Source: Bacillota bacterium (GTDB taxonomy: Bacteria > Bacillota > Bacilli > Paenibacillales > UBA4045). Taken from it: a DNA stretch of 64,000 bases. Both the position numbers and the translations under genes were made by a program. Below are positions 51,345 through 61,211 of the stretch, one piece after another. The notes under the pieces are model-generated. The model searched no databases and was not told the origin of the DNA. It worked only from the letters and a program-made list of their open reading frames with translations. The stretch lies in assembly GCA_023441055.1 (NCBI GenBank), contig JAEZQY010000059.1, positions 124,001 through 188,000 on the forward strand, in the 5' to 3' direction. The first letter of the stretch is position 1, and each line of letters begins with the position of its first letter.

Positions 51345-53396
51345 ATGGCTTTAGTTAGATCGAAACGTATTTTGGCTTTAGTAACTGCTGTAATTCTCAT
51401 ATTAAGTTCAGTCTCCATTTCCTTAGCAGATGGCTCATCAGCGAATTCCGTTATAGGTCAAGTTAACATTAAAGGAAAGAGTAAAATTGAACTTAGTAAT
51501 GTACAGATGATTCCAAGTAATAATCAACAAACATTAGCTTTTACAATTACAGTTGTGAATAATGAAACGACCTCAATTGATTTTTATGACTATTGGATTA
51601 AGGTAAAATTGAAGAACGGAGCCACAATACCTGTTAAACCGTTTAGTTCTAATGCTGATGATGATATAGCTCCGCAGACAACGCAGAGTTTTACATTCTA
51701 TAGTGTTGTCAATAAATCAACAAAGTATTCAGATATCAGTGTTCAAATCCTGCAATGGGATTTCAGTCAACCCGATTTCACAAGGGTTCTTGGTACTGTT
51801 CAAGTTCCCACTACGTATGAGCCTGCTGCGTCTGATCAATCAGTAACAGTCGACAATATAAAACTAAGTATCAATTTCAAAAATGTAAAGCAAAGCAATT
51901 TTGACGGAAAAGTTAGAATTGAATTTGAATCGATTTTCAATAATAATGGCCTTCGAACAATTACAATACCTTCATATAAGTATTACATTCTAACCAAGGA
52001 CAGTTTAATGTACGAACTAGCTGTTGACACAGCTAAATCGAACTTACAGGCTCAACCTAAGTCAAATGCGAATATTAGACTAAAGGGAGAAATTCCAGAA
52101 GGTGTAGAGCTCAGTGATGCGAAATTTATTATCACTCAATTTGAGGAACAAACAAGGGTAGAGGTCCCGAGTACTTCCATGTTTATAGATTTAACTCCAA
52201 CTGTAAGTAGTGATACATCGTTGAGTGTTGCTACCGAAAAAGAAATTAATATCGATGATCGAAATTATACGATACGACTAGACTCCGTACAACAACTTCC
52301 TTGGGAAGACGAGAATATCTTATCAGCAATAGTATCGGTTTCGAATAAAACGAAAGAAGCTTTACCGCTTCCAGCTTTGAAGGCGATTTTCTCTTTAGAT
52401 GGAGTTGAGATGACCGCGGAGGATACGAAGATCGTAAAATTAGACGGGGGTATCGGAATTCCGGTTAATGGGAAAGTAAGTTACTCGGTTTATGTTAAAA
52501 TACCATACACCTACAATTTCAACAAAGTAGGAATTGAACTTCTATCTACTTCGAGTGATGGTGGTGACTCTTATGAGCAAGAACTCCTGAGCTATAGTGT
52601 ACCTAAGACAGCGTTTAGGGGCAATACCGCAGTTCTAGCTGGGAGAGAGTATAAGACCACTACGACTGGTAAGGCGGCAGGATATTCAATTAAGAGCCTC
52701 AATACTTACGATGGTAATAATACAATGGTATATGATGCCTTAGTCGAGGTACAGAATAATGAACTAAGATCTACAACGTTGTCCGAAGTTATTGGTTATT
52801 TCAAGAGTGCGAATGGAACACTGTATCCTGCGACAATAACTGAAGTGAAGAATAAGATTAACCCATCGGCACGAGTACTATTATCGGTATCAGCAAAGAT
52901 ACCTACTAATGCCAATACAAATGATCTGAGGCTAGTGTTGGGGGAACTTGATTCAGCTAACCAGGTATATTATAGTGCGGCAGAATTCAGATTGCCGTTA
53001 GCATCCGTAGTGTCAGATTTAGGTGTGCTGAAAGATAAGGAAATATACCCATATAACTTCAGTATAAATTCAATTAGTGTAAACCTAACGAGTGATGCGG
53101 AATTGAGGTTCCAATACACCCTGAACAAGTCAAACGACTATGAATTCACACCGGATGGTCATACAATAGTTGTAGAACTTATTGATGGAGATGTGAGTTA
53201 CACGCAAGAGTACTCATTTGAACAAGACTTGAAATTGGGTACGAATTGGGGAACTTTAATAGCTCAGATGAGTATAGAGAATCCGAACCTGAAACTTCAA
53301 AATATTGATGGCTTCAAGATCAACGTCTACGATCAATTCCAAGGGCATAAGAAGTTGATAGCTAGTAGGAATATATATTCAATATTCGTTAGGTGA
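51345..53396 (+). CDS. Exported beta-rich protein of unknown function
   Basis: A 683-residue protein with a signal peptide (residues 1-~29, MALVRSKRILALVTAVILIL, cleavage near SLA-DG). The rest has no SLH, LPxTG or lipobox anchor and no membrane helix. It contains about four related stretches in which strand patterns such as SIDFYDYWIKVKLKNGA, TITIPSYKYYILTKDS, LPLPALKAIFSLDG and TLSEVIGYFKSANG recur, suggesting four Ig-like modules of ~150 residues with an aromatic or hydrophobic pair. I do not recognise the family. ATG 51345 follows CACAGGAGG. It sits between the S-layer/intron unit and the glycan cluster and could be a secreted S-layer-associated protein. Confidence 0.7.
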   Translation: MALVRSKRILALVTAVILILSSVSISLADGSSANSVIGQVNIKGKSKIELSNVQMIPSNNQQTLAFTITVVNNETTSIDFYDYWIKVKLKNGATIPVKPFSSNADDDIAPQTTQSFTFYSVVNKSTKYSDISVQILQWDFSQPDFTRVLGTVQVPTTYEPAASDQSVTVDNIKLSINFKNVKQSNFDGKVRIEFESIFNNNGLRTITIPSYKYYILTKDSLMYELAVDTAKSNLQAQPKSNANIRLKGEIPEGVELSDAKFIITQFEEQTRVEVPSTSMFIDLTPTVSSDTSLSVATEKEINIDDRNYTIRLDSVQQLPWEDENILSAIVSVSNKTKEALPLPALKAIFSLDGVEMTAEDTKIVKLDGGIGIPVNGKVSYSVYVKIPYTYNFNKVGIELLSTSSDGGDSYEQELLSYSVPKTAFRGNTAVLAGREYKTTTTGKAAGYSIKSLNTYDGNNTMVYDALVEVQNNELRSTTLSEVIGYFKSANGTLYPATITEVKNKINPSARVLLSVSAKIPTNANTNDLRLVLGELDSANQVYYSAAEFRLPLASVVSDLGVLKDKEIYPYNFSINSISVNLTSDAELRFQYTLNKSNDYEFTPDGHTIVVELIDGDVSYTQEYSFEQDLKLGTNWGTLIAQMSIENPNLKLQNIDGFKINVYDQFQGHKKLIASRNIYSIFVR

Positions 53397-53433
53397 TAAG
53401 AAGGTAACTTTAAGAAAATCGTGTGCCGAATAA

Positions 53434-53476
53434 AAACAGAGAAGCAGCCAACTATTGAATGGCAGCTTCTCTGTTT
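53434..53476. terminator. Bidirectional terminator between convergent genes
   Basis: AAACAGAGAAGCAGCCA (53434-53450) pairs with TGGCAGCTTCTCTGTTT (53460-53476) with one mismatch. A T-run follows on the plus strand and an A-run precedes it, so it can end both the exported-protein gene and the convergent minus-strand gene. Confidence 0.88.
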
Positions 53477-53488
53477 CTTTAAGAATAA

Positions 53489-55864
53489 TTATTGATTCTG
53501 AGTAGTCATTTGCTCAATAAAATTAGCTTCATCTGGAAAACGAACGACGAAATTGTTATATTCTTCGCTATCCAATTGTCCTAACATGATCTGAGAGGCT
53601 AAGTACAGTCGATATAAAATTACAGACTCTTTAGTTGTAAAATCTGATGAAACAAAAGGGCTTAAATAATCTAGAGATTTATTATACTCGGAATCTTTAT
53701 AATAAATTTGTGAGATGCTAATCGCAATGTTAGGAGTTATAAAGAACGGTTTATTGTACTCAATAGCATTGGGCAACTTATCTAATAGTAGCATACGTTG
53801 TTGGATCTCATCATTAATTTGGAAGACTCTATCTCGATAGGATTTACTATTCGTACTCAAGTATGCTTGGGTGTTTAGATGGATCGCCTGTTCATACATG
53901 TGTATATCCCATTGAAACGAATCCAGTTTATTCTCGATATACTCAATACCACTTATATACTGGCCGGTGTCTGAATAAAAACGTGTTGTAGTGAAGATAC
54001 CTTGACGATTCAAAGGATCAAACCTCTCAAGTGATTTAATCGTATCGATTGCTCGAGTTAAATACTGCTCATCATTTAATGCTGTATACGCTTGTTGATA
54101 TAAGCTCAATTGAGTGGCTAAATATATAGGATTCTTAGTAGATTGACTGGCTTGCTCAATTGGCAGAATAATTTGATCAAATGTGCTTTGCTGACTGTTC
54201 AGTCTACTAATAGCCAAACTATATCGGTTATGAGAGTGTAGAAGAACCATCGACCAAATCAGGGCAATTATACAAATTATAACGAATGAGATTCCAAAGT
54301 ATAACTTGTAGCGCGAGAGATCAGATATACGATTAAAGGATGCTACACTGGATATTGCGCCAATACAGAAGAATAACAATGATCCGAGATAAACAAAACT
54401 TAAATTAAAGTCAATAAAGCTATGACTCACGATAGCAGCCACAAAGATGAAGAAGATAATATGAGGGTAACGATCATGGTCAGACTGTTGTGAACGATGG
54501 TACCTTATATAGAACCACAAGGCTGACAATATTAATACAGTCAAACAAGTGGTCCCAAGTAAGCCGATCTCAACAAGATACTGCATGAAGAAATTGTGTG
54601 CTTCACGACTTGTGTATGAGTAGCTTTGGTACTCTGGATATAAGTTCGCCCATCCCCCGCCTCCGGCACCAAAGATGGGGTAATCTTTAAAAATATTGAA
54701 TGCATCTTTATAGAAGTAACCACGCTCGAGGACGCTGTGTTGTTCGAAGTTTATAGCGCTTATTCTGTGTTCAATCTGATCGGGTAATAATTTAACAAGG
54801 TTTGTGGCTAGCAGCAGGTAAGCGACAATAATGCCAACCAGAATGACTAAGGATGGTAGATAAGCCGAAGAGAATCTCAAGTCGTTTATCTTATTCAGAT
54901 ACTTAGTTAAAAAAGGACGCAAGTATTTGAATAGTAGCCATGAAAATGCGCAAACCATAAAGGATAGAGTAACAATTAATACAATTCCTTTGATATAGCC
55001 AGTGGTATTAAAGTTTCTTTGTAGCTCATCGCCTAGATCACTGATGGGATCCAGAATGAATACAGTAGTGATAAGTCCAATTAATGCGTTCATGGAGATC
55101 ATTATTTGTTGGACTGGCTTAAAGAGTAAAAGTACAAGAATAAAGACGATTGGTAGTACTACAAGCCCACCTCGGGACAATGTTAACAAGAAGGAAATCA
55201 TGATGGGTACCAGCATGAAGGCAGCAATATACCGAAGATAGCCCTTAGTTGAATGTGATGCTACGAATAAAGTCGCAATAAGTACAGCAATAAGATAACC
55301 AGCATAGCTATTCGCATATTGGAAGACGGAGGTTAATCGCCCACCATTCACGTCAGGCAGGACAGCATCCCTATACACTCTAGCATTGTCTTGATAATGA
55401 AAAAGGCCTCCTAATGTAGCATCACCCAGCCAATTCATTAAGCCAAAAATAACAACGACATAGCTTATAAATAGCAGAATGTATTGCGTGGCAATGGCAG
55501 TACTTCGTTCTCTGGAAAGCACCAATCCTAAAGTGAATAAAATTGCATAAGTAATATGAATCAGTACTGAATTAAGTGCTTGAGAGTGTGAAGTGGAAAA
55601 GAAATATGCGATAAGAAAGCATAGTGGTAATAGCCAAACGATTAACATCACAGGCCATTCAAATACACTCTTCTTATTGAAGAGATGAGCAGAAAGTAAA
55701 ATGCCTATGATAGAGATAAACACCAGCATTGTATATAATGGTTTTTCGTAACTAATATGACCGCCATTGAATAATGCTCTATTAAAGAGAGAATAGAAGG
55801 AATAGATAATGAAACATACTAAAAGAACAATGTTAAAGGTTGAGATATTCAACTTTCTTAGCAT
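53489..55864 (-). CDS. O-antigen ligase-like membrane protein with C-terminal helical repeat domain
   Basis: A 791-residue protein: about 12 helices (residues ~1-555) containing the Wzy_C-type signatures YANSYAGYLIAVLIATL, LTLSRGGLVVLPIVFIL and GAGGGGWANLYPEYQSY followed by SREAHNFFMQYLVEIGLLG, then a ~230-residue extracellular helical domain of TPR-like type. O-antigen ligases and bacterial O-oligosaccharyltransferases share this fold and join lipid-linked glycans to an acceptor. In Paenibacillus alvei a similar protein (WsfB) is proposed to transfer the S-layer glycan to protein; a similar role here is inference from location near the S-layer gene. It is transcribed opposite to its neighbours. 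Confidence 0.82.
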   Translation of the reverse strand: MLRKLNISTFNIVLLVCFIIYSFYSLFNRALFNGGHISYEKPLYTMLVFISIIGILLSAHLFNKKSVFEWPVMLIVWLLPLCFLIAYFFSTSHSQALNSVLIHITYAILFTLGLVLSRERSTAIATQYILLFISYVVVIFGLMNWLGDATLGGLFHYQDNARVYRDAVLPDVNGGRLTSVFQYANSYAGYLIAVLIATLFVASHSTKGYLRYIAAFMLVPIMISFLLTLSRGGLVVLPIVFILVLLLFKPVQQIMISMNALIGLITTVFILDPISDLGDELQRNFNTTGYIKGIVLIVTLSFMVCAFSWLLFKYLRPFLTKYLNKINDLRFSSAYLPSLVILVGIIVAYLLLATNLVKLLPDQIEHRISAINFEQHSVLERGYFYKDAFNIFKDYPIFGAGGGGWANLYPEYQSYSYTSREAHNFFMQYLVEIGLLGTTCLTVLILSALWFYIRYHRSQQSDHDRYPHIIFFIFVAAIVSHSFIDFNLSFVYLGSLLFFCIGAISSVASFNRISDLSRYKLYFGISFVIICIIALIWSMVLLHSHNRYSLAISRLNSQQSTFDQIILPIEQASQSTKNPIYLATQLSLYQQAYTALNDEQYLTRAIDTIKSLERFDPLNRQGIFTTTRFYSDTGQYISGIEYIENKLDSFQWDIHMYEQAIHLNTQAYLSTNSKSYRDRVFQINDEIQQRMLLLDKLPNAIEYNKPFFITPNIAISISQIYYKDSEYNKSLDYLSPFVSSDFTTKESVILYRLYLASQIMLGQLDSEEYNNFVVRFPDEANFIEQMTTQNQ

Positions 55865-56068
55865 TTATAGAACTCCTCACTTTTAATATACTATCCATAC
55901 AATAGTATAGCTTAGAATGAAAGAATACTCTAACTCGATAAATGGTGAAATAAGTAATAAGTACTATGTAAATGGTTGGTATCAGGTAGTAATCGTATTC
56001 TAACTTTGATAGAATGATTGGAGGTGGAAAGCAGTTAGTTTAATTTATTACTGACTTATGAATTGTAG

Positions 56069-57364
56069 GTGTTTAACATAAAGAGAGCAATATTCAGATT
56101 ATTTTTTAGGAGCGCGATGGCACTAAAGAAGTACATCCTTCCGATTGTACCAGTCAACGCTAGACAAACTATCAAACGAAGGATGCTAAAAGTCGCCTTC
56201 CCACCCAATCAATTGAGTGTAAGTAAGGAAGAAAAAAAGGTGTATGATGGAACGCAAGGTGTGAATTTAATTGGGTATGCTAGGGCTGAGATGGGACTGG
56301 GCGAATCATGTAGAATTGCAGCAAGAAGTCTTACTGCTGTAGATATTCCATTCGGTATTGTTAATTTTAAAGGTATGAATATGGCAAGAATGTCTGATGA
56401 AAGCTGGGTTCATAAAGAGATTAAACAGCCCATTTATGATGTCAACATCTTTCATGTAAATGCTGAGCAGATGATGGAGGTTTATGCGCAGTATGGAGAC
56501 CGTATATTCAAAGATCATTATAATATTGGCTACTGGCATTGGGAACTACCACAATTTCCGGATGCGTGGCAAGAGAGCTTCCAATTTGTCAATGAAGTAT
56601 GGGTTCCATCTACCTTTGTAGCTGACTCCATCGCGATGAATAGCCCGGTTCCGGTTGTGCGAATTCCGCATGGTATTGAAGTTAAATATGCAATTACTCG
56701 AAACCGCAACTATTACAACATTCCGGAGAATGCATTCCTCTTCTTGACCATGTACGATGTCAAGAGTTATCAGGAACGAAAAAACCCAAGAGCAGCCGTA
56801 GAAGCTTTTAAAATGGCCTTTAGCCCTGAAGATAAGACTGTAGGACTCGTTATTAAGGTTAATAATGCAAAGTATGGAGAAAGTGAGTTGGCACTCTTGA
56901 ATCAAGTCATTGAGGGATATTCGAATATACACCTCATCTTAGACATACTGGATAGAGATGATACGAACGCACTTATTAATTGCACCGATAGCTACATATC
57001 CCTCCATCGCAGTGAGGGATTTGGTCTTGGTCTGGCGGAAGCTATGTATCTTGGCAAACCCGCAATCGGAACAAACTGGTCATCGAATACTGATTTCATG
57101 AACAATCAGAACTCATGTTTAGTAAATTATAGGTTGATACAGATTGAGAGGGACCATGGCCCGTATAAAGCAGGTCAGTATTGGGCTGATCCGGATTTAG
57201 AGCATGCTAGCAGCTATATGAAAAGTTTAGTGAATGACACATCATATTATAAGCGTGTCGCTGGGAGTGGCATAGATACAATCAAGAAAGACTTCTCCCC
57301 TCTAGCAACCGGTAAAATAGCAATGAAGAGACTACAATACATCAAACAACACCTTGGAGGATAA
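56069..57364 (+). CDS. Glycosyltransferase (GT4-like)
   Basis: A 431-residue glycosyltransferase with a GT-B fold. The N-terminal acceptor half has GVNLIGYARAEMGLGESCR; the donor half has the family 4 block SLHRSEGFGLGLAEAMYLGK (E-x7-E, residues ~312-332) and GKPAIGTNWSSNTDF. It probably adds a sugar such as mannose or rhamnose from a GDP-sugar, fitting the GDP-D-rhamnose genes that follow. GTG 56069 lacks a good ribosome-binding site; ATG 56117, behind TTAGGAG, is a serious alternative that removes 16 residues. It is the first gene of the plus-strand glycan operon, overlapping the manC region. Confidence 0.82.
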   Translation: MFNIKRAIFRLFFRSAMALKKYILPIVPVNARQTIKRRMLKVAFPPNQLSVSKEEKKVYDGTQGVNLIGYARAEMGLGESCRIAARSLTAVDIPFGIVNFKGMNMARMSDESWVHKEIKQPIYDVNIFHVNAEQMMEVYAQYGDRIFKDHYNIGYWHWELPQFPDAWQESFQFVNEVWVPSTFVADSIAMNSPVPVVRIPHGIEVKYAITRNRNYYNIPENAFLFLTMYDVKSYQERKNPRAAVEAFKMAFSPEDKTVGLVIKVNNAKYGESELALLNQVIEGYSNIHLILDILDRDDTNALINCTDSYISLHRSEGFGLGLAEAMYLGKPAIGTNWSSNTDFMNNQNSCLVNYRLIQIERDHGPYKAGQYWADPDLEHASSYMKSLVNDTSYYKRVAGSGIDTIKKDFSPLATGKIAMKRLQYIKQHLGG

Positions 57365-57365
57365 G

Positions 57366-58442
57366 ATGACAATCACAAGTTTGATTATGGCAGGAGGTAA
57401 AGGTGAGAGATTCTGGCCTAAGAGCCGTACTAGTCTCCCCAAGCAATTCCTGAACATATCAGGCAATAAATCTATGATGCAACAGACGATAGCTAGATTA
57501 GAGAAGTTAATACCTATTACACAAATTTTTGTGGTTACAAATGAGTTATATGCAGAGCTGATTAAGGCTCAAATTCCACACCTGCCACTAGAGAATATCA
57601 TTATTGAACCTATTGGCAGGAATACAGCGCCATGTATAGGAGTGGCGTCTCTAATTATAGAAGAGAGATATCCAGACAGTACTATGGTGGTTTTGCCTTC
57701 GGATCATATTATTCAAAATGAACAAGGATTTATAAAGATTATTAAGACCGCAGCTCAATTTGCAGATGAGCATGATCATATTGTCACACTAGGTATTCCA
57801 CCAACCTATGCTGAGACTGGCTACGGTTATATTGAATATAGTGAAGAGTTTCAGGAGATGGATGAACTATCTATTCATACCGTAAATAAATTTGTAGAGA
57901 AGCCCGATCTAGCAACTGCAGAACAGTACCTTAAGGCTGGTAACTATCTGTGGAATAGTGGCATCTTCGTGTGGAAAACGAGTGTAATCAGGATGCACAT
58001 CAAAGAACTGATGCCAGAAATGCATGATGTGCTTGAGACGATTAGAGCAGGATTCGCATATGAAGATAAGAACTTAACAATTAAGAGAGAGTTTCATAAG
58101 ATGCCTGACCAATCCATAGATTATGGCATAATGGAGAAGGTAAGGAGTATTCACGTTATTCCATGTCTTTTCGGATGGGATGATGTAGGAAGCTGGACAG
58201 CCCTCGAGCGGATTGAGGAATTAGACGAGGATGGGAATGTAATACGAGGGAATATACTGAATCTTGATACTAAAGGGTGTATAATTGAGAGCAACGGCAA
58301 ATTGATAGCTACGCTTGGTATATCGGATTTAATTATCGTAGAGACCGATGATGTGACGTTAATCTGTTCCAAGGATAAAGCACAAGAATTAAAGTCATTA
58401 ATTAAGGAATTAAAGGTTCAGAAGCTAGAGCAATATCTATAA
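57366..58442 (+). CDS. manC: Mannose-1-phosphate guanylyltransferase
   Basis: Makes GDP-mannose from mannose-1-phosphate and GTP, the first step to GDP-D-rhamnose. The 358-residue protein has the nucleotidyltransferase signature MAGGKGERFWPKSRTSLPKQ at the start, IEPIGRNTAPC, VLPSDHII (metal Asp), the FVEKPD block and WNSGIFVWK. It is the monofunctional short form without the C-terminal isomerase domain seen in long ManC proteins, so mannose-6-phosphate isomerase must be elsewhere. ATG 57366 follows TTGGAGGATAAG; it abuts the glycosyltransferase stop, indicating one operon. Confidence 0.94.
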   Translation: MTITSLIMAGGKGERFWPKSRTSLPKQFLNISGNKSMMQQTIARLEKLIPITQIFVVTNELYAELIKAQIPHLPLENIIIEPIGRNTAPCIGVASLIIEERYPDSTMVVLPSDHIIQNEQGFIKIIKTAAQFADEHDHIVTLGIPPTYAETGYGYIEYSEEFQEMDELSIHTVNKFVEKPDLATAEQYLKAGNYLWNSGIFVWKTSVIRMHIKELMPEMHDVLETIRAGFAYEDKNLTIKREFHKMPDQSIDYGIMEKVRSIHVIPCLFGWDDVGSWTALERIEELDEDGNVIRGNILNLDTKGCIIESNGKLIATLGISDLIIVETDDVTLICSKDKAQELKSLIKELKVQKLEQYL

Positions 58443-58492
58443 TTAATATTACAGCAAGCAATGTTATATTGCATATTAAGGAGATTGAGAAG

Positions 58493-59464
58493 ATGTTGAA
58501 GACCGCATTAATTACAGGGATTACCGGACAAGATGGATCATATCTTGCAGAATTATTGTTAAGTAAAGGCTATAAGGTTTATGGACTTCGTCGAAGGACT
58601 AGTATTCCGATCTTAGAGAACATCGAACATATTGCAAGTGAAATCGAATTTATTGATGGAGATCTGTTGGATCTAAGTTCATTGATTCGCGCGGTACAAA
58701 TAGCAAACCCAGATGAAGTGTATAATCTAGCTGCTCAATCATTCGTGGGGACATCATGGGGACAAGCTATAACGACTGGTCAGGTAACAGCAGTTGGTGT
58801 AACGAATATGTTAGAAGCGGTGAGGATTGTAAAGCCTGAGGCTAAGTTCTATCAAGCTTCAAGCAGTGAGATGTTCGGGAAGGTAGTAGAGGTTCCGCAG
58901 ATGGAGACCACACCATTCTATCCTCGAAGTCCATATGGCGTAGCTAAAGTATATGGTCATTGGATTACGGTAAACTATCGTGAAAGTTATGATATGTTCG
59001 CTTGTTCGGGCATACTTTTCAACCATGAATCTCCGCGCAGGGGTATTGAGTTCGTAACGAGAAAGGTTACAGATGCAGCAGCGCGCATAAAGCTTGGTTT
59101 GCAGAAGGAGTTACGTCTTGGTAATTTAGATGCTAAGCGTGATTGGGGATTTGCTGGCGATTACGTCAAGGCCATGTGGCTCATGCTGCAGCAGGATCAG
59201 GCAGATGACTATGTGATAGCAACAGGGGAGACGCATACAGTTGAAGAGTTAGTGGAGATCGCATTCAGTCACGTTGATCTCAGCTGGCGCGACTATGTAG
59301 TAATTGATCAAGAGTTTGTACGACCGGCTGAAGTAGATTTGCTCTTGGGTGATCCGAGTAAGGCAAAAGCGAGTCTGGGTTGGAAGCTTGATGTCGATTT
59401 TCAGCAATTAGTAACGATGATGGTGGATAGTGATTTGAAAAAGGTTCAACGAGAAATTCGATAA
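58493..59464 (+). CDS. gmd: GDP-mannose 4,6-dehydratase
   Basis: Converts GDP-D-mannose to GDP-4-keto-6-deoxy-D-mannose. The 323-residue short-chain dehydrogenase has the cofactor motif ITGITGQDGSYLAELLL, the GMD-specific YNLAAQSFVGTSW, the catalytic region QASSSEMFGKV and YxxxK as SPYGVAKVYGHW, and FNHESPRRGIEFVTRK. ATG 58493 lies 9 nt after TTAAGGAG. The reductase gene starts 4 bp after the stop. It is slightly shorter than long-form GMDs (~370 residues) but comparable to the short bacterial GDP-rhamnose pathway enzymes. Confidence 0.94.
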   Translation: MLKTALITGITGQDGSYLAELLLSKGYKVYGLRRRTSIPILENIEHIASEIEFIDGDLLDLSSLIRAVQIANPDEVYNLAAQSFVGTSWGQAITTGQVTAVGVTNMLEAVRIVKPEAKFYQASSSEMFGKVVEVPQMETTPFYPRSPYGVAKVYGHWITVNYRESYDMFACSGILFNHESPRRGIEFVTRKVTDAAARIKLGLQKELRLGNLDAKRDWGFAGDYVKAMWLMLQQDQADDYVIATGETHTVEELVEIAFSHVDLSWRDYVVIDQEFVRPAEVDLLLGDPSKAKASLGWKLDVDFQQLVTMMVDSDLKKVQREIR

Positions 59465-59467
59465 GGT

Positions 59468-60433
59468 GTGATTCTTCTGAAAGCTCTGATCACTGGCGTT
59501 ACGGGTTTTGTTGGACAATATTTGGCTGACTTTCTTGTCTCGCAAGGTGTTGAAGTCGTAGGTACAACTAGTCAAGTATCTAAGGGAAGACCCGGATTGA
59601 CATATAATGACCTGAATAGCGAATCTTCAATTATTACGTTGCTTGACGAAATTCAACCTGATCAGATTTTTCATCTTGCAGGGTTAAGCAATGTGAAAGA
59701 GTCTTGGGACAATAAAGTTCAAACAATTAGTGTGAATGTGAATACGACGATTAATTTACTCGAAGCGATTCGTAAGAGTGCAGTTGCTGAATCGGTGAGA
59801 ATACTTACAGTGGGTTCAGCTGAGGAATATGGAAAAGTAGAAGTAGAGCAGCTGCCAATTAATGAAGATTGTTCTCTGAATCCCGCGAATCCATACGGAA
59901 TATCGAAGGCAGCGATTTCGTATCTCGTCAAACAGTACTATCATGCTTATGGTCTAAAGATTATTCACGCAAGACCCTTCAATCATATCGGCCCAGGTCA
60001 AAATCTAGGGTTTGTTACTTCTGACTTCGCGAAGCGAATAGTCGATATAGAGCTTGGAAATAGTAATCCAGTCTTCAAAGTTGGAAATTTATCGTCTCAA
60101 AGGGACTTTCTTGATGTTCGGGATGTGGTAACTGCGTATTATTATTTATTAGATCGAGGTCTTTCCGGTGAAGTATATAACATTTGTTCCTCTCAACCAG
60201 TTGCCATATCAGATATACTCTCTGGGTTTACACAATTGGCTAGGCTGGACATAGAGGTGATTACCGACAGTTCACTGCTAAGGCCAATAGATTTTCCGAT
60301 TTCGTATGGAACGAACCATAAGATCTATGCACATACGGGCTGGCAGCCCCGAATACCGCTCGCAGCGAGCTTGAGTGACATACTTGATTATTGGAGAGCA
60401 TTGGGTTCTAGACGGGGGAATATGAGTGTTTAG
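59468..60433 (+). CDS. rmd: GDP-4-keto-6-deoxy-D-mannose reductase (Rmd-like), giving GDP-D-rhamnose
   Basis: A 321-residue SDR enzyme with the N-terminal ITGVTGFVGQYLADFL fold, catalytic PYGISKAAISYL, the RPFNHIGPGQ substrate loop and RDFLDVRDVVTAYY, features of Rmd rather than of GDP-fucose synthase (Fcl). Together with manC and gmd it completes GDP-D-rhamnose synthesis, as in Aneurinibacillus S-layer glycan genes. The nominal start GTG 59468 overlaps its own Shine-Dalgarno-like AAGGTG; a CTG at 59477 (CTG AAA GCT), 8 nt behind AAGGTG, gives the typical MKALITG start and may be the real one. It overlaps the permease gene by 8 bp. Confidence 0.85.
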   Translation: MILLKALITGVTGFVGQYLADFLVSQGVEVVGTTSQVSKGRPGLTYNDLNSESSIITLLDEIQPDQIFHLAGLSNVKESWDNKVQTISVNVNTTINLLEAIRKSAVAESVRILTVGSAEEYGKVEVEQLPINEDCSLNPANPYGISKAAISYLVKQYYHAYGLKIIHARPFNHIGPGQNLGFVTSDFAKRIVDIELGNSNPVFKVGNLSSQRDFLDVRDVVTAYYYLLDRGLSGEVYNICSSQPVAISDILSGFTQLARLDIEVITDSSLLRPIDFPISYGTNHKIYAHTGWQPRIPLAASLSDILDYWRALGSRRGNMSV

Positions 60434-61211
60434 AGGCATATGGCATTACAGAAACTTTATTGTTGGTTTAGTTAAGCGTGACTTTAAAGATAAGTATTTA
60501 AATTCTGTATTAGGTTTTGTATGGGCTATTCTTCATCCGTTAACAACAATCCTTGTATATACATTGATATTCTCTCAAGTGATGCAAGCTAAATTGTCAG
60601 GTATTGGGGATCCGATTGCCTATAGTATCTATCTATGTTCTGGCATTATCACTTGGCAGCTATTCTCAGAAGTGTTAACGAGAACACAGAATGTATTCTT
60701 GGAGCAAGCTTCACTTTTGAAGAAGGTGAATTTCCCCAAGTTAACACTTCCTATCTATATCGTACTAACAACTGCTATTAACTTCTTGATTCTAATCGTC
60801 CTATTTATTGTGTTTCTTGTCATAACTGGTAGGGCGCCGGACTTGTCAATCACTTCGCTGATTCCCTTATTGCTGATCCAGCAAGCTTTTGCGATTGGGA
60901 TTGGCATATTCTTAGGTACAATTAATGTATTCTTTAGAGATATTGGGCATGGTATGAGTATTGTATTGCAGTTTTGGTTTTGGTTTACGCCAATTGTGTA
61001 TCCCTCAGAGATTATTCCTGAGAAATTTAATTGGATTCTTCAGTTGAATCCGATGATGAGCTTAATTCAAAGTTATCAGGATATCTTTTTATTTGGATTT
61101 TGGCCAATTTGGAGCGATCTGATTTATGCAAGCCTAATTGCGCTTGGTTCCTTGGCTTTGGGTTATATCACTTTCAAAAAATTTGTTAATGAACTGGTGG
61201 ATGAATTATAA
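60426..61211 (+). CDS. wzm: Polysaccharide ABC transporter permease (Wzm/TagG-like)
   Basis: A 261-residue ABC-2 type permease with six helices. The N-terminal cytoplasmic stretch FIVGLVKRDFKDKYLNSVLG and the C-terminal ILQLNPMMSLIQSYQDIFLF are typical of lipid-linked polysaccharide exporters. With the ATPase encoded next it would flip an undecaprenyl-linked glycan across the membrane. The GTG start lies within the end of rmd. The TAA overlaps the next ATG (TAATG), so coupling is tight. Confidence 0.92.
   Translation: MFRGIWHYRNFIVGLVKRDFKDKYLNSVLGFVWAILHPLTTILVYTLIFSQVMQAKLSGIGDPIAYSIYLCSGIITWQLFSEVLTRTQNVFLEQASLLKKVNFPKLTLPIYIVLTTAINFLILIVLFIVFLVITGRAPDLSITSLIPLLLIQQAFAIGIGIFLGTINVFFRDIGHGMSIVLQFWFWFTPIVYPSEIIPEKFNWILQLNPMMSLIQSYQDIFLFGFWPIWSDLIYASLIALGSLALGYITFKKFVNELVDEL

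Noticed and set aside
56022..56071. Leader peptide gene behind GGAGGTGG at 56022
   Set aside because: A good Shine-Dalgarno sequence is present but no start codon follows at a usable distance without an immediate stop.
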